From assembly GCA_027924585.1 (NCBI GenBank), contig BSBM01000036.1, forward strand, positions 372,001 to 436,000: DNA of 64,000 nucleotides. Direction: 5' to 3'. This document shows, piece by piece, positions 1 through 11,259 of the stretch (positions within the stretch are counted from its first letter, which is position 1; every line of letters begins with the position of its first letter). Below the pieces are notes generated by a model. That model saw nothing but the letters and a program-made list of their open reading frames with translations. It was not told the origin of the DNA and ran no database searches. Source of the stretch: Larix kaempferi (taxonomy: Eukaryota > Streptophyta > Pinopsida > Pinales > Pinaceae). The translations under genes and the position numbers were made by a program.

Positions 1-156
1 TGCAACTGCCTCCTCAAAAGTAGAAGGCTCCGACTAATGAAGACTAGTCACAACAACCATGTAACTGGAAAATCTCTCTGGTGCTTTACTCTCTTTGACC
101 TCCCTCTTGGGTTTCCCCACAAACTCTGTAGCTTCCTTCAAAGTTTCTCTAAGCCA
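1..156 (-). pseudogene. Ty1/copia pol fragment (integrase-RT junction)
   Basis: Read on the minus strand, this stretch encodes about 50 residues typical of the segment between integrase and reverse transcriptase in plant copia polyproteins, including KAPERFSSYMVVVTSLH and then SEPSTFEEAVA. One in-frame stop (TAG) sits between these two pieces. The fragment runs off the left edge of the window, so its other side is unseen. At its N-terminal side (about 155-170) it ends in a short TA microsatellite and the coding signal stops. It is a decayed fragment; no LTR belonging to it was found. The family assignment rests on the conserved KAPERFSSYM and FEEA words, which I recognise from copia elements. 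Confidence 0.6.
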
Positions 157-877
157 TATATATATATATGAACAAGGACAAAATTATTATAAAACATAAA
201 CCATAAATTATTAATTACATTTAGCTGCAAGCAACATTGCTAAGTGATAAATGTTAAATGATACAAACAAAATTTAAATCATACATGTAACGTCACATTT
301 TACTCATGAACCCAAGTCTATATCATTTCATTCATGCAAGTAGTAATATCCAAAAACAACCTTTGTAAATGAGGCTATATAATTTATATCCAAAATTAGC
401 CTTTATGTATGAGGTTACAAGTACAATGTATCAAACTGTGAACAATGAGCATAATAACATAGAAATAAAAGTAAAACATAAGCTCATACTAATAGTCATT
501 CTCATCTTTATAGTCTTCCTCAAAAATAGAACAAGAAGCACACTCAACAACAGAATGTAGAGAGTGGAAGAAGTATTTCCAATTCCACTTCTAGGTTCCT
601 CAACTTAGTGCAGCAAGAGAGATGTCCAAGTCAGCAAATTTTGACTCAACATCCCAATCTGCACAAGGCCTATTGCTATATTCTGGGACCTGAGTGTTGA
701 AGTCGCTTGTGTGAGGAGAGAATGAAGTGATGTTCTCTTTATAACTTTCTTCAACCTAATTAGAAGCATCTAGAATTAAATTTTATTTTAAAATTTAATG
801 TATTAACCCTTAATTACTGAAATCCGTGGGCGGAAAGAGACTTTACGAGCTGGTTTTTAAGTGACGGGCTTTTATTT
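157..877. other. Noncoding, AT-rich, nothing recognised
   Basis: A TA dinucleotide run at about 155-170 is followed by AT-rich sequence with only short chance open frames. I see no domain, RNA gene or terminal repeat. It is presumably intron or old transposon debris upstream of the 4777 exon. Confidence 0.5.
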
Positions 878-1066
878 GGCAGGAAACGCACCATAGAAGA
901 GAGGAAACGTGATGGAAACGTGTTTCTGTCCATATGGATGCGTTTCCCATTTAGGAAACGTGTTTCATACGGACGGAAACGAGTTTCCGTCAAGTACCAT
1001 ACGAGCATCCGTTTCAGCGAGTTTCCGAGGGTGAAACGGATGCTAGACCCGGGTTTCCTGCAACTT
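878..1066. repeat. Cluster of GAAACG / CGTTTC inverted repeats
   Basis: About 190 bp contain roughly ten copies of GAAAC or GTTTC in alternating orientation. Two hairpins are exact: 972-991 has 9-bp arms (GACGGAAAC / GTTTCCGTC) around 2 nt, and 1006-1016 pairs with 1032-1042 (CATCCGTTTCA / TGAAACGGATG) around a 15-nt loop. The block directly abuts an LTR fragment at about 1078. It is more GC-rich than its surroundings and does not encode a supported protein. Confidence 0.6.
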
Positions 1067-1077
1067 AGATCTCAACC

Positions 1078-1374
1078 AATATCATCTAGAACCAATGAAA
1101 CACTGCTGCAATAAGAACATTTGGATTTCTGGGCACTGAACTGTATCTGTATGGAACAAAAGGTCATATCGGTCATCAAATCTAAGCTCTCAAGGCTCAG
1201 CCTTGGCACAAGGTCTACACATTGTCTGATATAAGCTGCTCTGATGTGTAAGTGATCATATATGGTGCTGCTCATCATGATTGATCTCACTGAAACTGTG
1301 TAAAGGAAAAGCTCTGAAAAGTGCAGATATTTGCTCAGCAAATATAGTAGCCCAGCTACTATGGTGTGATAACA
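1078..1374 (-). mobile_element. LTR fragment E, same family as LTRs C and D
   Basis: The sequence aligns with the right end of LTR D (about 40860-41125): both share the AACACTGCTGCAATA word, a block containing CTCAAGGCTCAGCCTTG, and the terminal GGTGTGATAACA. By analogy with D it is the 5' end of a minus-strand LTR, truncated on its left by the GAAACG block. Because the other end is missing, no target-site duplication can be tested; the 5 bases after the terminus are GGTCC. Confidence 0.65.
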
Positions 1375-2880
1375 GGTCCAAATCAAACTTTTGATGTATA
1401 GCAACTTTTCCATGCATGCTAGAAATTGTCAAAGCAAGAGCGCAAACTCCCTAAAAGAGGAAGCTTCCAAGAATAAGACTTCATGCATGGCATAGGTGTA
1501 AGATTTTAGTAGCACATCTCTTTTCCTGAATTAGAATGGTGACCAAGTATTAAAATTAGGAAGAAATACGGTGTGATAAAAATAGCCAAAACCTTCTTCA
1601 TACACGGTGCACTCCTTCTTGGCTAGCAATAGCAAGTTAGGCTCATACACATGCATGGAAGGTTCCTTATAGCAAGCACTCCAACTAAATTTAACAAATC
1701 TTCCAAAAGTCAACAAGTCCCATAAATAGCTAGGTCCCCCTTTAAATCCAACAAGATAAGATAATTTTATTCATGTCTAACAAGTGACCATAAATAGGTC
1801 AAAGACATTGCTAGGTACATTAGAAACAATACATAGTTGGAGCGCAAATGCAACTTCTATAAAAGGTATATCTAACCTTTGAGGTTAAAGACCTAGAATC
1901 TAAAGTCTACCGTTTAGGAAATAGAAAGATACAAAATTGGGAATCAGAAAGAAGAAAGGATTCCTGCCCTATAACTAAGAGAAATGTCTTGAGTGGGGCT
2001 TCCTAGTGAATGTGCTCAACGTCTAAAGGAGCCATTGCTTGATGATGATGATAATGAGAAGTTGTTAGACTGTGAGTCCCTAGACAATCACGGAGTTCAA
2101 GATCACCTTCATATGAGTTGTTATCCTTATCCATTGACAAGGTGTTGTCATTATCCACTGATGAGTTGTCTCTGAGATCTAGATTTAGAGGTGGTCATAT
2201 TGATGTACTATATATTGAGATCATTGGATTAATAACCAAATAACCATAGGTGACTCAATTGTAGTTTCCTGTCGGACTGTACCTCTTCAAGTGTAATGCT
2301 GTCCACCTGCCACCATCTTTGTAACACTGCTTTAGTATATAAAGTTTACATGACAGTGTGCACTGGTTCAATTCAATACTTATTCAAAACTGTAGGGTTT
2401 GTTAGATTCGTGGCACATATTTGGAGGAATACATTATCTTCCTGTGCCCCATATACTATTAGATTAGAGGGTGGTTCCATTGCCTATATAAAGTTTCAAA
2501 GCTCTGTCAACCACTTTTTTAGGCACCCAGACTAGTCGTGCTTATCCCTATTTTTGAGGGAGGTTCTTGACCTTGGCTGACAGAAATTATAATGTCACCA
2601 GGGCAAGCCCTATTAGATTGATCACTTTTTCTCTTCTCTCGATCTTGGTCGCTAAGGACCATAAATGAAGTGTAGCTCCCTTTGCACTGCTGACTTCTAG
2701 ATCAGTGCAACCTTATGTCTCATTTTCTAGGTTGACGATTAGAAGGTTGGTTCCCACTAGAGCATCTTTGAGGCTTTGTGTAGCACATGACCCACAACCT
2801 AGATCCCGAAAACTTTGCATTGGTCCCTTTTCCAAGGACCCAGGGGGGATATGAGCTCTCTCTCAATTCCTACCCATATT
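1375..2880. other. Intronic sequence without recognised genes
   Basis: Only short open frames without recognisable domains are present. The composition resembles plant intron or decayed LTR DNA. I see no convincing splice-bounded exon of the synaptotagmin gene here. Confidence 0.45.
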
Positions 2881-3004
2881 TCCATTTATGATGTCGACAT
2901 TGAGTTAGGGCCTTGTTGTTATATCTATGGCTGCTCTCTCTTTTTCTTTATTAGTACTTTTCCTGCTCGAGTGTTTTCGTATAACTTTTTTGGATATCTA
3001 GCTA

Positions 3005-3145
3005 GTTAGTTTACTTTATACTTTTGGGGTAGCCTTTGGCAAACCTGAAGGTACTTATTGTTGAATGTACTTTTGTTGCAGTCCCATTAACCTATTTTGG
3101 TATTTGTTGGACATTAATATATTTATTTGTTAGCCTGCAACATAC
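3005..3145 (+). repeat. Dispersed repeat, copy 1 (possible LINE 3' tail)
   Basis: This segment is a diverged copy of 55055-55200. Shared words in the same order include CTTTTGG, CTTTTGTT, CAGTCCCATT and GACATTAATATATTTAT. The pattern resembles the 3' end of a plant LINE, but no coding part is attached. The other copy lies upstream of the other synaptotagmin exon. Confidence 0.45.
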
Positions 3146-3867
3146 ACCTATCTATCTCCACTTTTGTCGTGTTCCTCTTTTAACCCCCCGAATTCAATAT
3201 TAATTTATGTGCATAATGTGGATTTATTTCTTACTAGTTGCATTAGAGTTTTGTTCAGGAGTACTCCGCTGTGGAAAAACGTCAACCCTTGGAATTTTAT
3301 TGGTTATTGAGTCTTAGAATTTGTTAATTGCCAGTTGTGAATTGTTTTAATTCTAAAATTATAGGTTGAAGGTTTGATGTTGTTGCTCCATGGTTATGTT
3401 TTGTCAAACACTTGCTACTGAATTCTGGTTTTAGGATTTGAAAAATTGTTATGGTTTGGAATACTCTAGCTTATCTAAACTCTATTACGTAGTCTCATTA
3501 CCCAAGTTCCCCCCAATTCCTCCTTTTTCGAGACTTGAACATGGCCAAATTTTATTTCAACTCATAGAGATCACACAACATAAATCGTGCATTGTTTCTC
3601 CCTTTCAACTCCACATCTCCTCTCATTACTTCTTGACCTTGCACCTCGACTACTTCTCTGCTTGCACACTTCCATTGTGTCTAGGACTAAAACTCTCTAA
3701 GCGAGGAACCTATTATCTTCTTGTGGCCATTTTCAGCATGAGCTCAACACCTAACCAAGATCTTCACGCATCAAACTAGTGCCAAAATTCTAAAAAAGAA
3801 TTGATATACAACACTTATTTTTCTTCACAGGTCACAAGCTGCTCTTGTAGACCGTGTTAGACCCTGA

Positions 3868-4190
3868 AAAACCCTAATTCACTCCTATTCTTTCCCAACC
3901 ATTTGTCTGTCTCTCCACCGTGTAGGATAAAAACCCACTAAAACGCCCCGCTTTTCCGGCCAATTTCTTATCAAATCCGGTCCAAATCACGACTGAAAAT
4001 TGCAGTTTGTGTAATTGTGCAATTTCAGCAATCATAGTGATCTTTCCTAGACTAAATGCCACATTTTAAAACTACCCAAATCGCCAAAATTATGATTTGA
4101 GCAATAAAAACTGCAATTTCAGTGACTTTTCTACTGCCGGATTCTGACGGCTCGGGGGCGTTTTGGTTAGCGGGTATACTGCTCCTCTTT
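3868..4190. mobile_element. Candidate nonautonomous DNA element (MITE-like)
   Basis: The two ends are imperfect inverted repeats. The left has ATAAAAACCCACTAAAACGC followed by CCCG, and the right, read in reverse, has ATACCCGCTAACCAAAACGC followed by CCCCG. The interior is AT-rich and carries the short repeated word GCAATTTCAG. No transposase is present and a target-site duplication was not clear, so the boundaries are approximate. Confidence 0.3.
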
Positions 4191-4776
4191 CCACAACTTT
4201 ACGCTACCTCCCAAGGCTAGTATACTAATATTATTGTATATAGTTTAGAAGGGATTTAGGCTAATAGTACACGAGTAACATTTATTATAAGCAACATATA
4301 ACAAAAGTGAACCATCTCTTGCTGCTTCAACTCCTATTCGTGTTTCACCTACTTGACTTTTTGATGTATGATATTATTGGAATTTGGAATATACATTCAA
4401 GCTATGTCTCTCTTCTCTGCAATACTCTTCTGCATATGTGCTCATGAATTTCTTTGAACTCCATGCTAGCTTGCAACTCTTTTATGTTTTGTTCATGTGT
4501 TTTAGGTGTGGAAAGTCACTCTTCAACATCAAAGAATGCTTAGGGATTTTATAGCGATTATGCTAGTTTCTTGTTAAATATATAGTATATACATCTTGCC
4601 GTAAATTAAAGATTATAAGTGACCTAACACCTTTTAACTTGTATTTTCATAGCAGTCATCTTAAAAGATGTCATGTTCATATTTGTTAATAAAATATGGG
4701 GTTTGAGTTTTTTATCCCAGGTTCTCGTTTTCTTACTCTTATATAAAAATCTTATTGTTTATTTTGTGTATTACAG

Positions 4777-4827
4777 GTGAAGTGGCTTAACAAACAATTG
4801 AGCAAAATGTGGCCTTTTGTTGCGGCT
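4777..4827 (+). CDS. SYT5-like: Synaptotagmin (SYT4/SYT5 type) exon, start of SMP domain
   Basis: A 51-nt internal exon reads VKWLNKQLSKMWPFVAA. It is preceded by a pyrimidine-rich stretch and TTACAG and followed by the donor GTAAGT, with phase 0 at both ends. The words match the conserved start of the SMP (synaptotagmin-like, mitochondrial and lipid-binding) domain in plant synaptotagmins of the SYT4/SYT5 (NTMC2 type 2) group. These proteins tether the endoplasmic reticulum to the plasma membrane, with an N-terminal membrane anchor, an SMP domain and C2 domains. The N-terminal exons are not in the window and must lie beyond the left edge. The protein continues at 55732 after a 50,904-nt intron. 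Reading past 4827 runs into intron and soon a stop, so the exon end is well defined. Confidence 0.85.
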
Positions 4828-5390
4828 GTAAGTATTTCTTTCCTATGCTTTATCTTTTCACTTGAGGATTATAGCTTATTTGCTTTAGCCCTGCTAGCTA
4901 TCAGTTTGACCAAAGCAAAAATTCTTGTATGTGAAAGCAATAACTTCATACAAATTGAAATGAAATTTTTATATGTAGTTCTTGTAGATCAGTTTTACTC
5001 TTTTTTTGGGTAATAAAAACAGTTAAGTTATATCATAGATATGGAAAAAATTACAATAACTGAGAAGGGTCAAGTTAGCAACAGCATGACGAAAATCTGC
5101 AGGGGACATCCTTCCAACCATCATCAGTCTTATAGTTGCAACAAAGAAATACAAGGTGTTATGGCTAAAAAAAATCTGCTATATAAGCTATAGAAAAAAC
5201 ATAATGAGCAATATGGATGAAATTAAAAAACATATAGGATTGAGATATATAAACAGAACACTCTTGGTGCAAAATAGCATCAGCCAATCGAGCATCACTA
5301 ATAAGAATGAAATGGTTCCCCTTGTTCCTGCTGCTTTTACCCTACTTTCATAGGGCTATGGCATGTAACCACTAGAACAAGGCGCTGGAG
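4828..5390. other. 5' part of the giant intron
   Basis: The sequence starts with donor GTAAGTATTT and is T-rich, as expected of a plant intron. No repeat boundary or gene was recognised before about 5390. Confidence 0.6.
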
Positions 5391-6600
5391 AAAATGGAGC
5401 ACTGTCACACTTATGGATGTGTAATTATTCATTGTGCTTACTTTTGATGCATGTTCACATTCTCCAAGGCATATTTGCATATTTGGAGGCATTATCTTCT
5501 TCATGGACACATTCACATCTCACAAGACAAGTTCTACATATTTGGAGGCATGATTTGACATGTTGGCAACATTGTATGGCACTTTGATGGGATGCCACTC
5601 ATCTAATGAGGATGTGTGGCATATTAAGCCCTCTACAAGGAGGATTGCATTTTGATTAAGGAGCCGTCCAGCTATTCTGGGGTATATTCATGGAAAGGAG
5701 TTATAATTTATTGAGGCCATTCAGTCTTAGCCGACACATGGCACATCGATTTATTAAAATGTTATTAAGGAAGCCTTGAAGCCATAATATGTGGAATGAC
5801 CCACTAGAAGAATCTAGAAGGAGAATTTAAAATATTATTTGTGATGTATTACCCCTCCCTAAAGGAGGTGTCCCGCTTAGAAGTCTCTAGAATGGCACAA
5901 AGACTAAGAAAAACAATTTTATTGCTGGACGTTTAGCTTGAGAAGGTGACACTAGAATGTTTGTCACTTTCAAAGATCAAACAGAGGCTGATTTGGTGGA
6001 GCGTCCCAGTTCCTAGGGTTTCTAGACATTTCTAATTGTTATTTTATTTCATCTAGAGTTTCAAGGAGAGCCTATAAAAAGAGACCTCCCTCTCACTTGC
6101 AACATGTATTTTAATTGTGGAGAAATCCGTAGACGTTTAGGTTGTAGATGAAGATATCCGTGCAGGTTTGGAGCTTCTTTGAGGAAATATTTAGGGTTGT
6201 CATCATCATTTGTAAGGTGGTTGTTTTACTTTGTTTTTCTCTCTTATGCTGGGATTATTGCTGCTGTCTTGGTCTTTATTTTCAGCATTGAGTGGTCTGA
6301 AAAGAGACTACATAGTCCTTTTATAGACCCTAATTTTAGATTTGATTTATGCTATTTACTTGGGTTGTTCTCTTTAATAAAAGACTGTTATGAGCTTGGT
6401 ATGGTTGGTTGGAATATGGTTTTGCAGCACTCGGACTGATTACTGTTTTAATCATCTTATTTGGTTTAATATTATGCTTCATTAAGTCTTTCTGGCTTAA
6501 AATTTTTTGGACTCCATTTGGTCCAAGGCAAGGCACTAATCTACTTGAATTCACCACAATAATATCTGTTGTACATCATAACTTGTTAGATTGCTAAATC
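5390..6600 (+). mobile_element. LTR-like segment with a promoter, boundaries unknown
   Basis: A TATA-like sequence CCTATAAAAAG at about 6069, followed by a CTCCCTCTCACTTGC stretch, resembles the core promoters of the better-defined LTRs in this window. No gag or pol sequence and no terminal repeats were found, so this may be a decayed solo LTR or other repeat. The short open frames at 6179-6600 carry no recognisable domain. Confidence 0.3.
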
Positions 6601-6689
6601 AGGTTTGTGGAAGAAGATTATAAGGGTAATTTGACAATCACGCTTGGGAAAACACCCCCCCTGTGCTGGAGGAGAGCCAGCCTAAATGA

Positions 6690-6913
6690 GTGGAAATATA
6701 GATGAGCTACCACCCACACAGAGGATCTTCCTCGATGCTGACCTCACCAAAACCCAACAGGTGGAACTTAAACAAGCCAGGGACAGGGTCACATCAACGC
6801 GAAAAGAAGGGAAATGGGTAGTTATTTGAGTTCTCAAAGCTGCCATCCTTGACTCAACCCCTCTGAGATACTCCTGACCTTGGGCCAAATGACGGTCTCG
6901 TCCAGATGGGGGA
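6690..6913 (+). pseudogene. LINE fragment 1 (likely end of ORF1)
   Basis: One forward frame gives IFLDADLTKTQQVELKQARD and then EGKWVVI, with a few stops. This resembles the C-terminal part of ORF1 proteins in plant L1-like LINEs. It is directly interrupted at 6914 by LTR G. The endonuclease part of a LINE starts right after the other end of G (17823), so this is best read as the 5' piece of one split LINE. The left limit is approximate. Confidence 0.55.
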
Positions 6914-7987
6914 TGTTGACCACCAAAACCAACTAGGTGGATAACGTTGTACCATGCACATGTTTAATGTGCCTTAAAGATGACGAATGAAGTTCTTAAT
7001 GATTATATCAAGCGAGGCAGCTCTTTTTCTTTTCTTCTTCCCATAAAATTTCCGTACCCCTACGGGGGATTTTGTAAGGATATGTCGGCATGAGGGTCTA
7101 GTTTTGTGTAACTTAATCATCTAAGACTTTGTCATTAGGGAAGTCCTTTCATCGAGTGTTTTTTCACTTAAATAATTAAAATTCCTCTTCAGTGATTTTA
7201 ATTATTTTAGTTTTTCACTCAAAAATACCTCCAAAGTGGTGAAAGACGTTCTAGTGAACGAGTCCATGGGGTGATTGAGGCCTAGGAATGTTCTATATTA
7301 CCATGCTAGACATTATCCAGAGTCTTGTGGAATTTCATTAGGTTTTACATAGGATTTTTTAAGTTTTGGTCATTAAACATTATCACTCAGGACAATTTGT
7401 TGTAATGTAAAAGATGGTTACTTGGTCATTTTTGATGTTGTATAGGGGTATGGGTACTCAAGGTAAATGGCATGAGACCCCCTACACCCTTGGGCCAAGT
7501 TTGAAGTCATTCGAACAAGTCGTACTATGGTTTTGGACACTTTTGCCCAGGTCAGTCATGGAAATCAGGAACTTGGGCATTTAATTAGTAAGACACATTT
7601 TTGTAAAGTGACTATAGTCACTTGGGGAAGGGAAATCAAGTTTCCTAAGGTCATAGTATGATCATAAGACAAAATTAAAGGTTAAAGAAACCCCCCCAAG
7701 CAAGTATTTTGAGTGTGGTGAAGTGCCCACTCTAGGGGGTGCACCCTCCTCTCTTTGATTGGTTGGGTGAGTAAAGGTCAATGGGAGGGGCCCCACTTGG
7801 GTGGTTTCCCCCCCATTTGACATAGCAATAAGGTTAAAAGCATTAAAATGGGGGTTTCCTCCCCATATTTGAGATCTCAAACCATGGTTATGCCCTCCTT
7901 GAGCAAATTCGCCCCCCTCTCGGGCCCCCCTATCTCCCTCTTGACACTTGGATGGTATGCAAGAGGGGTCTCCTTCCTCTCTTTTGC

Positions 7988-7995
7988 TATTTAAG
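7988..7995 (+). promoter_or_regulatory. TATA box of LTR G
   Basis: TATTTAAG is preceded by a C-rich stretch with TTCGCCCCCC (about 7907) and followed by a CT-rich region. The same arrangement occurs at 60682 in LTR F. Confidence 0.5.
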
Positions 7996-8921
7996 GAGGC
8001 CATTCCTCCTCATTTGGGTTAGATTCACTTATGCTCTTGCTTATTTTTGCTCTTTTGCTCCCATTTCTCCCATTCTTGCTCTCTTGCTTTCATGCTCTCT
8101 TGCTCCAATTCTTGTCCAAGAGAATCCATTGTAATTTCAAGTTTTGATGTTAATGAAGAAATCTTTGGAGGAAGTATTGTCCATGCTTTGTGTTTGAGGT
8201 GATCTTGTTCCACTCTTTGTTCCATTTTGCATTTTGGATCTCAAGCAAAGTTTTTTGCTTGAGAATAATATTGTAATAGTTTTGTTGCATGCTATGTGAG
8301 TTGTTTGCTTAGTATTTGAGAAGTTAATGTATTTTTATTTAAATATTTTGTTTCTGAAATCTTTGTAGGTTTCTCACCCCATTTTGCATTGTTGAGCTAG
8401 TGTGTTCACAGGTTGCCCAAGTTTTAAGAGTGGGATTTTCAGGTGGAATACCCCATTGTTCAACAATCTTCAAAGGACTTGGCATCTCAATACTAACATC
8501 TTTTTTATTGCAGATTTTTACAAGCCTTTCTTTTGCACTCTACATCATTATTTTTCAAGTTTTTACATGCTAGTTTGCTTTAGAAAAGTTTCTGGTTTTT
8601 ACATGCAAAGTTACAAGTTCACTTAAATCTTATTTTCACCACATTTGTACTATAATAGCATGCTGTTTTGTGCAGGTTTCTGATCTTACAGGAGGAGGGG
8701 ATGTCCAAATTTGGCCACTAGCAAGCACCAACAACACCCAAGAAGGCCTACTTCAAGTCCTTCACCCAAAAACAGTAAAAAATCGCTATTTCTCTCTGTT
8801 TCCTTCATAATAATAAGTGCTGAAATCTAAATCATTGTAACAAGCCCAAGAGAGTGGCGTTGGGCAAGTCCTCATAGTTGCCGGAGATCGATTTAGAGTG
8901 AGCACTCATCCCCATATAAAA

Positions 8922-9905
8922 ATGGACCCTGCAATGGATACTGTTGAGCTCACAACCTTAGAATGTGAGTCGGCAAATGACACAGAGGTGTCTTTAGCAG
9001 AACGTAGAAGCTCTACTTTTCATCCATCTACATCTGATTCAGCCTATATTCATATAGATGATACCATTCCTTCAGAGAATTGGCAGCTTCCTCAAATACT
9101 TCCTAAAGAAGTTTACAGGCTTCCCTAGTGGCATATCACTGCCGCAACACAGATCAAAGTGTCTAGCATAGATGTTTCATTTTCAGGTCATGATGAACCA
9201 GTTCATATTAATTTGTTAGATAAATGTCAAATTGATTGGGCAAAACAACAAAAGTTTAAGTATGTGCACTTGGGTGCTGTCAAGTTAGGTCTTGGTCCGT
9301 TAGTTCGTCCTCGTCTTCCTGTATCGTCAATGTGTGTTATTGTAGATAGCCGACATCATAAGTTTTCAGATGCTGTTATTGGTGGCTTTACCACTCCTCT
9401 TCATGATGGTCCAGCATTTGGAACTGTCTATCCCAAATTCTCCATCAGCCTAAATGATCCTCATATCTATGATCTCCTTAAAGCTTATGTCCTTCCCAAA
9501 GGCTTTGACATGGATACTAGATCTCATATCATCCAGCTTAAAGGTGGCATTGTTGTCCGCTTTGGTAATGATACCTTGCTTGCCCTCAGGTCAGCCGTTC
9601 ATCAGAGTTCTGCCACAACAAGCGTGGTGGAAAGAAAAAAATCCAAACATGCAACTCCCATTACTTTCGACTGGACTGGCATTAAATATCCAAAGCAGTG
9701 GGAAATAAGATACTCTGAACTTAGAAATAATGAGAGATTGACATCTGCATATAATGCAAAGCCATTAACCTTTGATGCAGAAACCAGTTCTTTCAGAGTA
9801 CAAGAAGAGCGCCCTACCAACAGATTTCAGCCTCCCCTAGTTAGGTCTGTATCTCCAGCATCTTATAATAATGCTCGGCTCCAAGCCGTAGCCAATTCTG
9901 TAATG
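8922..9905 (+). pseudogene. Viral movement protein, copy 1
   Basis: Starting at the ATG at 8922 (MDPAMDTVELTTLE), one frame runs to the junction at 9905, with a single stop at 9126-9128 where copy 2 has a tryptophan codon. From about residue 80 it carries the 30K-type movement protein core seen in caulimovirids, with words such as KYVHLGAVKLGL and GPAFGTVYPKFSISL. This protein class forms tubules or modifies plasmodesmata for cell-to-cell movement. The copy stops abruptly after the codons for LQAVANSV, where the sequence switches to TGGTATCA, a candidate primer-binding site. It is a 5' fragment of a genome joined head to tail to a second one. Confidence 0.75.
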
Positions 9906-9913
9906 TGGTATCA
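9906..9913 (+). promoter_or_regulatory. Candidate primer-binding site (initiator tRNA-Met)
   Basis: TGGTATCA matches the first 8 bases of the usual caulimovirid primer site complementary to the 3' end of initiator tRNA-Met; the match ends after that (CCATCT follows). It lies within 3 bases of where similarity between the two movement-protein copies stops, and upstream of a leader and the second ORF1 start. Its position supports the call more than its length. Confidence 0.5.
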
Positions 9914-10134
9914 CCATCTGCCCGTCTGCTGCAACATTCTGTTTTATTTTCTTGCTTTGCATTCTACAACATTATCCTGTAGGCGGTGGAAATGACTGTT
10001 GAGTAAATTGCTGGGCATTTGGGGTTGTAAGGGTTGTCCGAAGTCAAAGAGGCAGTTGAGCCGTGGATAGGCGTGGGTAAGTCCTCATAGTTGTCGGAGA
10101 CCGATTTAGAGTGAGCACTCATCCCCATATAAAA
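9914..10134 (+). other. Viral leader before the second ORF1 copy
   Basis: About 220 bp of noncoding sequence lies between the candidate primer site and the ATG at 10135. Its last 60 bp (AAGTCCTCATAGTTG onward) nearly repeat the sequence before the first movement-protein copy (8862-8921), while the upstream part differs. Confidence 0.55.
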
Positions 10135-10511
10135 ATGGACCCTGCAATGGATACTATTGAGCTCACAACCTTAGAATGTGAGTCGGGGAATGACACAGAG
10201 GTGTCTTTAGCAGTACGTAGAAACTCTACTTTTCATCTATCTACATCTGATTCAGCCTATATTCATATAGATGATACCAATCCTTCAGAGAATTGGCAGC
10301 TTCCTCAAATACTTCCTAAAGAAGTTTACAGGCTTCCCTGGTGGCATATCACTGCCGCAACACAGATCAAAGTGTCTAGCATAGATGTTTCATTTTCAGG
10401 TCGTGATGAACCAGTTCATATTAATTTGTTAGATAAATGTTAAATTGACTGGGCAAAACAACAAAAGTTTAAGTATGTGCACCTGGGTGCTGTCAAATTA
10501 GGTTTGTATCT
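10135..10511 (+). pseudogene. Viral movement protein, copy 2, internally deleted
   Basis: The start repeats copy 1 (MDPAMDTIELTTLE) and keeps the tryptophan codon lost in copy 1, but has a stop at 10441-10443 where copy 1 has CAA. At about 10500 the sequence jumps to the position of 9849 in copy 1. The missing 556 bp lie between two GTTAGGTCT repeats in copy 1 (9284-9292 and 9840-9848), so most of the movement-protein core is gone. The deletion is not a multiple of three, so the frame changes. Confidence 0.75.
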
Positions 10512-11222
10512 GCAGCATCTTATAATAATGCTCGGCTCCAAGCCGTAGCCAATTCTGTAAATTCTTCTGCTCCTTCCTCATCTAAACCACAAACCTCTTT
10601 CTCTGGTTTGTTTGATATTGAGCATAGAGGCCAACATGGAGACTGCCAGGCATGTAGAAAAATCATGCAAAAACTCTAGCACCAGTCCAAACAAAAAGAA
10701 CTCCCAAGATTAGGAATGTTCTCCCTTCCTAGAAGCGGTACTGGTATGGAAGTTGTCAACGCTGGACAAAGATCTTTTATCCCCGGCCGAAACTTGCCTG
10801 AAACTCCCTTTAGACAATTCTCCTAGGATGGTCAAACCAAACGAGAATTCTTACCAAGCAAGTCCTCAGCTCCGGACCAACATGTCTCAGATGAAATAAA
10901 GCTTTCAAATTGGAGTAATTTGCAACAAGTTCATTCTGCTAGGAATCTTGATGACATGGCACAAGATATCCTATTTTTGAAAAGTCAAATTGCTGAACAA
11001 AGGCAGCAAATAGAAAGAGTGGAGACTAAGATGGATTTATTAAATCATCTTCTTCATGATACTACAGATATTAAGCTAGCAATAGGTGAAGCTTCTGCTA
11101 AGCTTAACCGAAGATTAATAGTCCTTGAAGACATCTCGCAGAAAACAAATAGTCTTAAACAAAGGCAGTATGTGGTTCTTGATCATGTACTTGCATTAGC
11201 TACAAAAGGACATAAAACTTAG
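10512..11222 (+). pseudogene. Viral ORF1 middle region with coiled coil
   Basis: After the deletion one frame continues through a serine/proline-rich part, a short DCQACRKI word and, at 10920-11222, a strongly heptad-like stretch (for example LKSQIAEQRQQIERVETKM). Such a coiled coil between movement and coat proteins is where some caulimovirids have a virion-associated function; this role is an inference. Two stops occur before 10920 and one at 11220-11222. The next domain is in another frame, so a frameshift lies near 11290. Confidence 0.55.
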
Positions 11223-11259
11223 CATCACAAGAGTCACTCATTAGGTCAATTTTCTGTGC

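Noticed and set aside
6179-6439. 86-codon open frame with hydrophobic stretches that look like membrane segments
   Set aside because: T-rich composition explains the hydrophobic residues; no start context, splice sites or known protein match.
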